DNA from: Pseudomonadota bacterium
GTDB lineage: Bacteria > Pseudomonadota > Alphaproteobacteria > Rhizobiales > Rhizobiaceae
Reading direction: 5' to 3'
DNA length: 35,667 nucleotides
Assembly: GCA_023435335.1 (NCBI GenBank)
Contig: JAEYRU010000004.1
Span: 1 to 35,667 of the forward strand
The position numbers and the translations under genes are program-made. Positions 33,968 through 35,667 of this stretch are shown piece by piece (position 1 is the first letter of the stretch; each line of letters starts with the position of its first letter). The notes below the pieces were generated by a model. The model ran no database searches and had not been told where the DNA came from. It worked only from the letters and a program-made list of their open reading frames with translations.

Positions 33968-34419
33968 TCCGGTTCCCCCGCCGAAGCCTTGCGCCGCAGC
34001 AGCCGCAGCCGGTCGCGCGCCTCTTCCGAGTATTTCCGGAACCGCGAGGGCTCCCATATCTGGAAGAAGTGCCCCCGTCCCGCGAAGGTCATGTCGGTCG
34101 TGATGCCCGTGTGCTCCCGGATGAAATCGGTGACCGTGATGCGCCCGTCCTGGTCGAGCTTTAGAAAGGCGCCGTCCGCATAGAAGAGCAGTGACATGTC
34201 GTCGGCGGTCTGCAGGAAGGGATCCTCCTGGGAGATGCGCTTCTCGAACGAGTCGAGCAGGTCCGGACCGCCTACGTCCATCGAGGGAGTATCCAGCGAC
34301 CGCAACGCGTAAAGCTCGCCGTAGCCGCGCTTCTGCACGATCGCCCGGAAATGCGCAGGCACCGACACGCGTCCCTTCGCGTCGATCCTGTTTGTTGCGC
34401 TCGATAGAAACCGGTCCAT
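33964..34419 (-). CDS. mraZ: Transcriptional regulator MraZ
   Basis: MraZ is a ring-forming DNA-binding protein with two SpoVT/AbrB-like domains; in Escherichia coli it represses its own promoter at the head of the dcw cluster. The 151-residue protein begins MDRFLSSATNRIDAKGRVSVPAHFR, the classic first-domain motif (DAKGRVSVP), and has a second copy-like motif LDQDGRITVTDFIREH around residues 88-103. It heads the minus-strand cluster, with a GGG-repeat operator and candidate promoter 180-210 bp upstream. The ribosome-binding site is weak. Confidence 0.96.
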   Translation of the reverse strand: MDRFLSSATNRIDAKGRVSVPAHFRAIVQKRGYGELYALRSLDTPSMDVGGPDLLDSFEKRISQEDPFLQTADDMSLLFYADGAFLKLDQDGRITVTDFIREHTGITTDMTFAGRGHFFQIWEPSRFRKYSEEARDRLRLLRRKASAGEPE

Positions 34420-34598
34420 CGCCTGAAACGGCGACCTCAGCCGCCTGCCCCCTCTTCATCGCGTCGCCCGCTTCCCTCAGCGGCTCCTTCGGTCCGTTGC
34501 CGACAACCAAACGAGATTCATCCTTCCGGCGACCCGCATGGCCCGCCGGGGAGGCAAACGACTTACCCTTGACTGGAACTTCGATTTGACTGGGTTCA

Positions 34599-34633
34599 AG
34601 GGATATCATGGGGCAGTATGGGCGTCAACGGGA
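34599..34633 (+). promoter_or_regulatory. Candidate MraZ operator (10-bp-period GGG repeats)
   Basis: AGGGA (34599), TGGGG (34609), TGGGC (34619) and CGGGA (34629) occur exactly ten bases apart, each a five-base box followed by a five-base spacer. A further TGGGT at 34591 is out of step by two bases. E. coli MraZ is known to bind TGGGN direct repeats separated by five bases upstream of mraZ. The repeats read on the strand opposite to mraZ and cover its candidate -35 and -10. Confidence 0.65.
34600..34628 (-). promoter_or_regulatory. Candidate mraZ (dcw) promoter
   Basis: On the minus strand TTGACG (34628 to 34623) and TATCCC (34605 to 34600) are 17 bases apart, a good housekeeping-type promoter (five of six at -35, three at -10). 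It would start transcription near 34593, giving a leader of about 175 bases. The GGG repeats of the proposed MraZ operator lie right across it. Confidence 0.55.
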
Positions 34634-34805
34634 TACACTTCCACCATGCGCTGGCGCTTGGTCAAATCGCGCAGCTGCACGGGCCTTTTCCCGTTTATCC
34701 CGCATTAAGGCTAACGAACTGTTAGGGCGCGCGGGGCGCGCCTTGCGAGGGCGCTGCCGCCGGCATAGCGTCGCGCTAAACAAGCACTCACACGGACCCC
34801 ACAGA

Positions 34806-35667
34806 ATGACTGAAAGCTCACGATCGCGCGCCGCAGCGCTGCCGCATCTTCGGCGCGCAATGCTGGAGAAGGGCGACGCGGTTCCGCTCCCGCTCACCAT
34901 GGCATCGATCTTTCACCTGCCTGGCGACCCCAAGGGCTTTGCCCAGTACGGCCGCTTCGACAACCCGACCTGGGAGGCCGTCGAGCATCTGCTGGCCCAT
35001 CTGGAAGGCGCGCCCTGCATCGCCTTCCCTTCGGGCATGGCGGCAATCTCGGCGGTGTTCTTTGCGCTCCTGAAGAGCGGGGATCGGATCCTGCTTCCGT
35101 CTGACGGCTACTACACGCCGCGTGTGCTGATGGAGCGCTTCCTCACCCGGTTCGGAGTCAGATTTGATCTGCGTCCTACCGCGGCCTTCCTTGATGGCGG
35201 TTTCGATGGATACCGGCTGGTCTTTGTCGAAACGCCCTCCAATCCGGGCCTTGACCTATGCGATATCGCTGCAGTGTCGGAGGCCGCCCACGCGGCCGGC
35301 GCTCTCGTCGTCGCCGACAACACGACTATGACGCCGCTCGGGCAACGACCACTCGATCTCGGCGCCGACGTGGTGGTAGCGGCCGACACCAAGGCACCCA
35401 ACGGCCATTCCGACGCCCTCTTCGGTCACGTGGCGACCCGCGACTCCGGTATTTACGGCGCGATCGCCGAATGGCGCAAGCTGGCGGGCGCCATCCCGGG
35501 CCCGTTCGAAGCGTGGCAGGTTCATCGCGGCCTAGAGACCCTGGAAGTGCGTTATGAGCGCATGTGCTCGTCGGCCGAAATCGTTGCCCGGCGGCTCAAG
35601 GAGCACCCTGTGGTGAAGGCAGTGCGCTTTCCGGGGCTCGAGGGCGATCCCTCGCACAACCTGGCCC
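34806..35667 (+). CDS. Trans-sulfuration (Cys/Met metabolism) PLP-dependent enzyme, partial
   Basis: The first 287 codons of a cystathionine gamma-synthase/beta-lyase family enzyme run off the right edge with no stop. Visible hallmarks are the tyrosine-bearing QYGRFDNPTWEAVE segment, AFPSGMAAI, the active-site VETPSNPGLDL, VADNTT, and the pyridoxal-phosphate lysine in TKAPNGHSD (Lys196, codon at 35391). The family usually has TKY followed by one or two residues before GHSD, so the Ala-Pro here is slightly unusual. Whether it is a MetC-type beta-lyase, gamma-synthase or gamma-lyase cannot be told. The start at 34806 lacks a clear ribosome-binding site; ATG at 34860 is an alternative. It is divergent from mraZ. 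Confidence 0.88.
   Translation, partial: MTESSRSRAAALPHLRRAMLEKGDAVPLPLTMASIFHLPGDPKGFAQYGRFDNPTWEAVEHLLAHLEGAPCIAFPSGMAAISAVFFALLKSGDRILLPSDGYYTPRVLMERFLTRFGVRFDLRPTAAFLDGGFDGYRLVFVETPSNPGLDLCDIAAVSEAAHAAGALVVADNTTMTPLGQRPLDLGADVVVAADTKAPNGHSDALFGHVATRDSGIYGAIAEWRKLAGAIPGPFEAWQVHRGLETLEVRYERMCSSAEIVARRLKEHPVVKAVRFPGLEGDPSHNLA

Larger units (their letters stand above)
34420..34805. other. Divergent control region of mraZ and the trans-sulfuration gene
   Basis: This 386-bp gap holds the mraZ leader (about 34420-34592), the operator/promoter at 34591-34633, and the region before the divergent plus-strand gene. The latter has CTAAC-N5-GTTAG (34711-34725), a GGCGCG/CGCGCC dyad (34726-34742) and a weak TTGCGA-N17-TAGCGT promoter candidate (34743-34771). 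One GANTC site is at 34515. No convincing gene is present. Confidence 0.6.

Noticed and set aside
34477..34539. 20-codon upstream ORF in the mraZ leader (minus strand)
   Set aside because: No ribosome-binding site, no repeated regulatory codons, and such short frames are common by chance.
33968..34609. N-terminal extension of rsmH through mraZ and its leader
   Set aside because: Overlaps mraZ entirely in another frame; RsmH family starts at the ATG overlapping the mraZ stop.
1..35667. CRISPR array, insertion sequence, prophage or defence system
   Set aside because: No regularly spaced direct repeats, transposase, integrase, nuclease or toxin-antitoxin pair was seen on either strand.

Overview
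The window looks like chromosomal DNA of a GC-rich alphaproteobacterium, most likely Hyphomicrobiales (Rhizobiales), Phyllobacteriaceae/Mesorhizobium-like. The evidence is the gene order, the FtsZ with a linker of about 195 residues, a DUF1127 protein, a CreA protein, meso-DAP-type MurE and a dense cluster of GANTC (CcrM) sites. This assignment comes from protein character and synteny read by eye, not from a database search.

Left part (1-9,521), mixed housekeeping and accessory genes: the tail of an unidentified gene; a 414-bp non-coding block of structured degenerate repeats (54-467); a VOC-family protein and a pyridoxamine-phosphate-oxidase-fold protein (+). Then on the minus strand come an orphan TadG-like pilus protein, a hexapeptide acetyltransferase, CreA and a cytochrome b561. 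A plus-strand group follows: a 51-residue membrane protein (probably leaderless mRNA), an SCO copper chaperone and PrmA. A small DUF1127 protein (-) diverges from an aminopeptidase P (+), which converges on an AzlC/AzlD amino-acid exporter pair (-).

Central and right part (9,591-34,419), all minus strand: the division and cell wall (dcw) cluster, read right to left as mraZ-rsmH-ftsL-ftsI-murE-murF-mraY-murD-ftsW-murG-murC-murB, a 220-bp gap, ddl-ftsQ-ftsA-ftsZ, a 277-bp gap, lpxC-bamD-recN-ligA. Most neighbours abut or overlap by 1-4 bases, so translation is probably coupled. The cluster makes UDP-MurNAc-pentapeptide (MurB-F, Ddl), lipid I and II (MraY, MurG), polymerises and cross-links septal peptidoglycan (FtsW, FtsI), and builds the Z-ring and divisome (FtsZ, FtsA, FtsQ, FtsL). 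It continues into lipid A synthesis (LpxC), outer-membrane assembly (BamD) and DNA repair (RecN, LigA). A divergent trans-sulfuration enzyme gene runs off the right edge.

The genes are mostly a well-known locus. The less ordinary signals are regulatory or structural: (i) two tandem repeat copies at 147-396 whose hairpin arms change in a compensating way; (ii) a 10-bp-period array of (T/A/C)GGG repeats over a candidate mraZ promoter, matching the known MraZ operator design; (iii) eight GANTC sites in 144 bp ahead of ddl; (iv) an AT-rich, rare-codon island inside ddl with a CtrA-like half-site pair upstream of ftsQ; (v) a perfect 10-bp inverted repeat between the DUF1127 gene and aminopeptidase P. 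I see no tRNA, rRNA, CRISPR, insertion sequence or phage feature.
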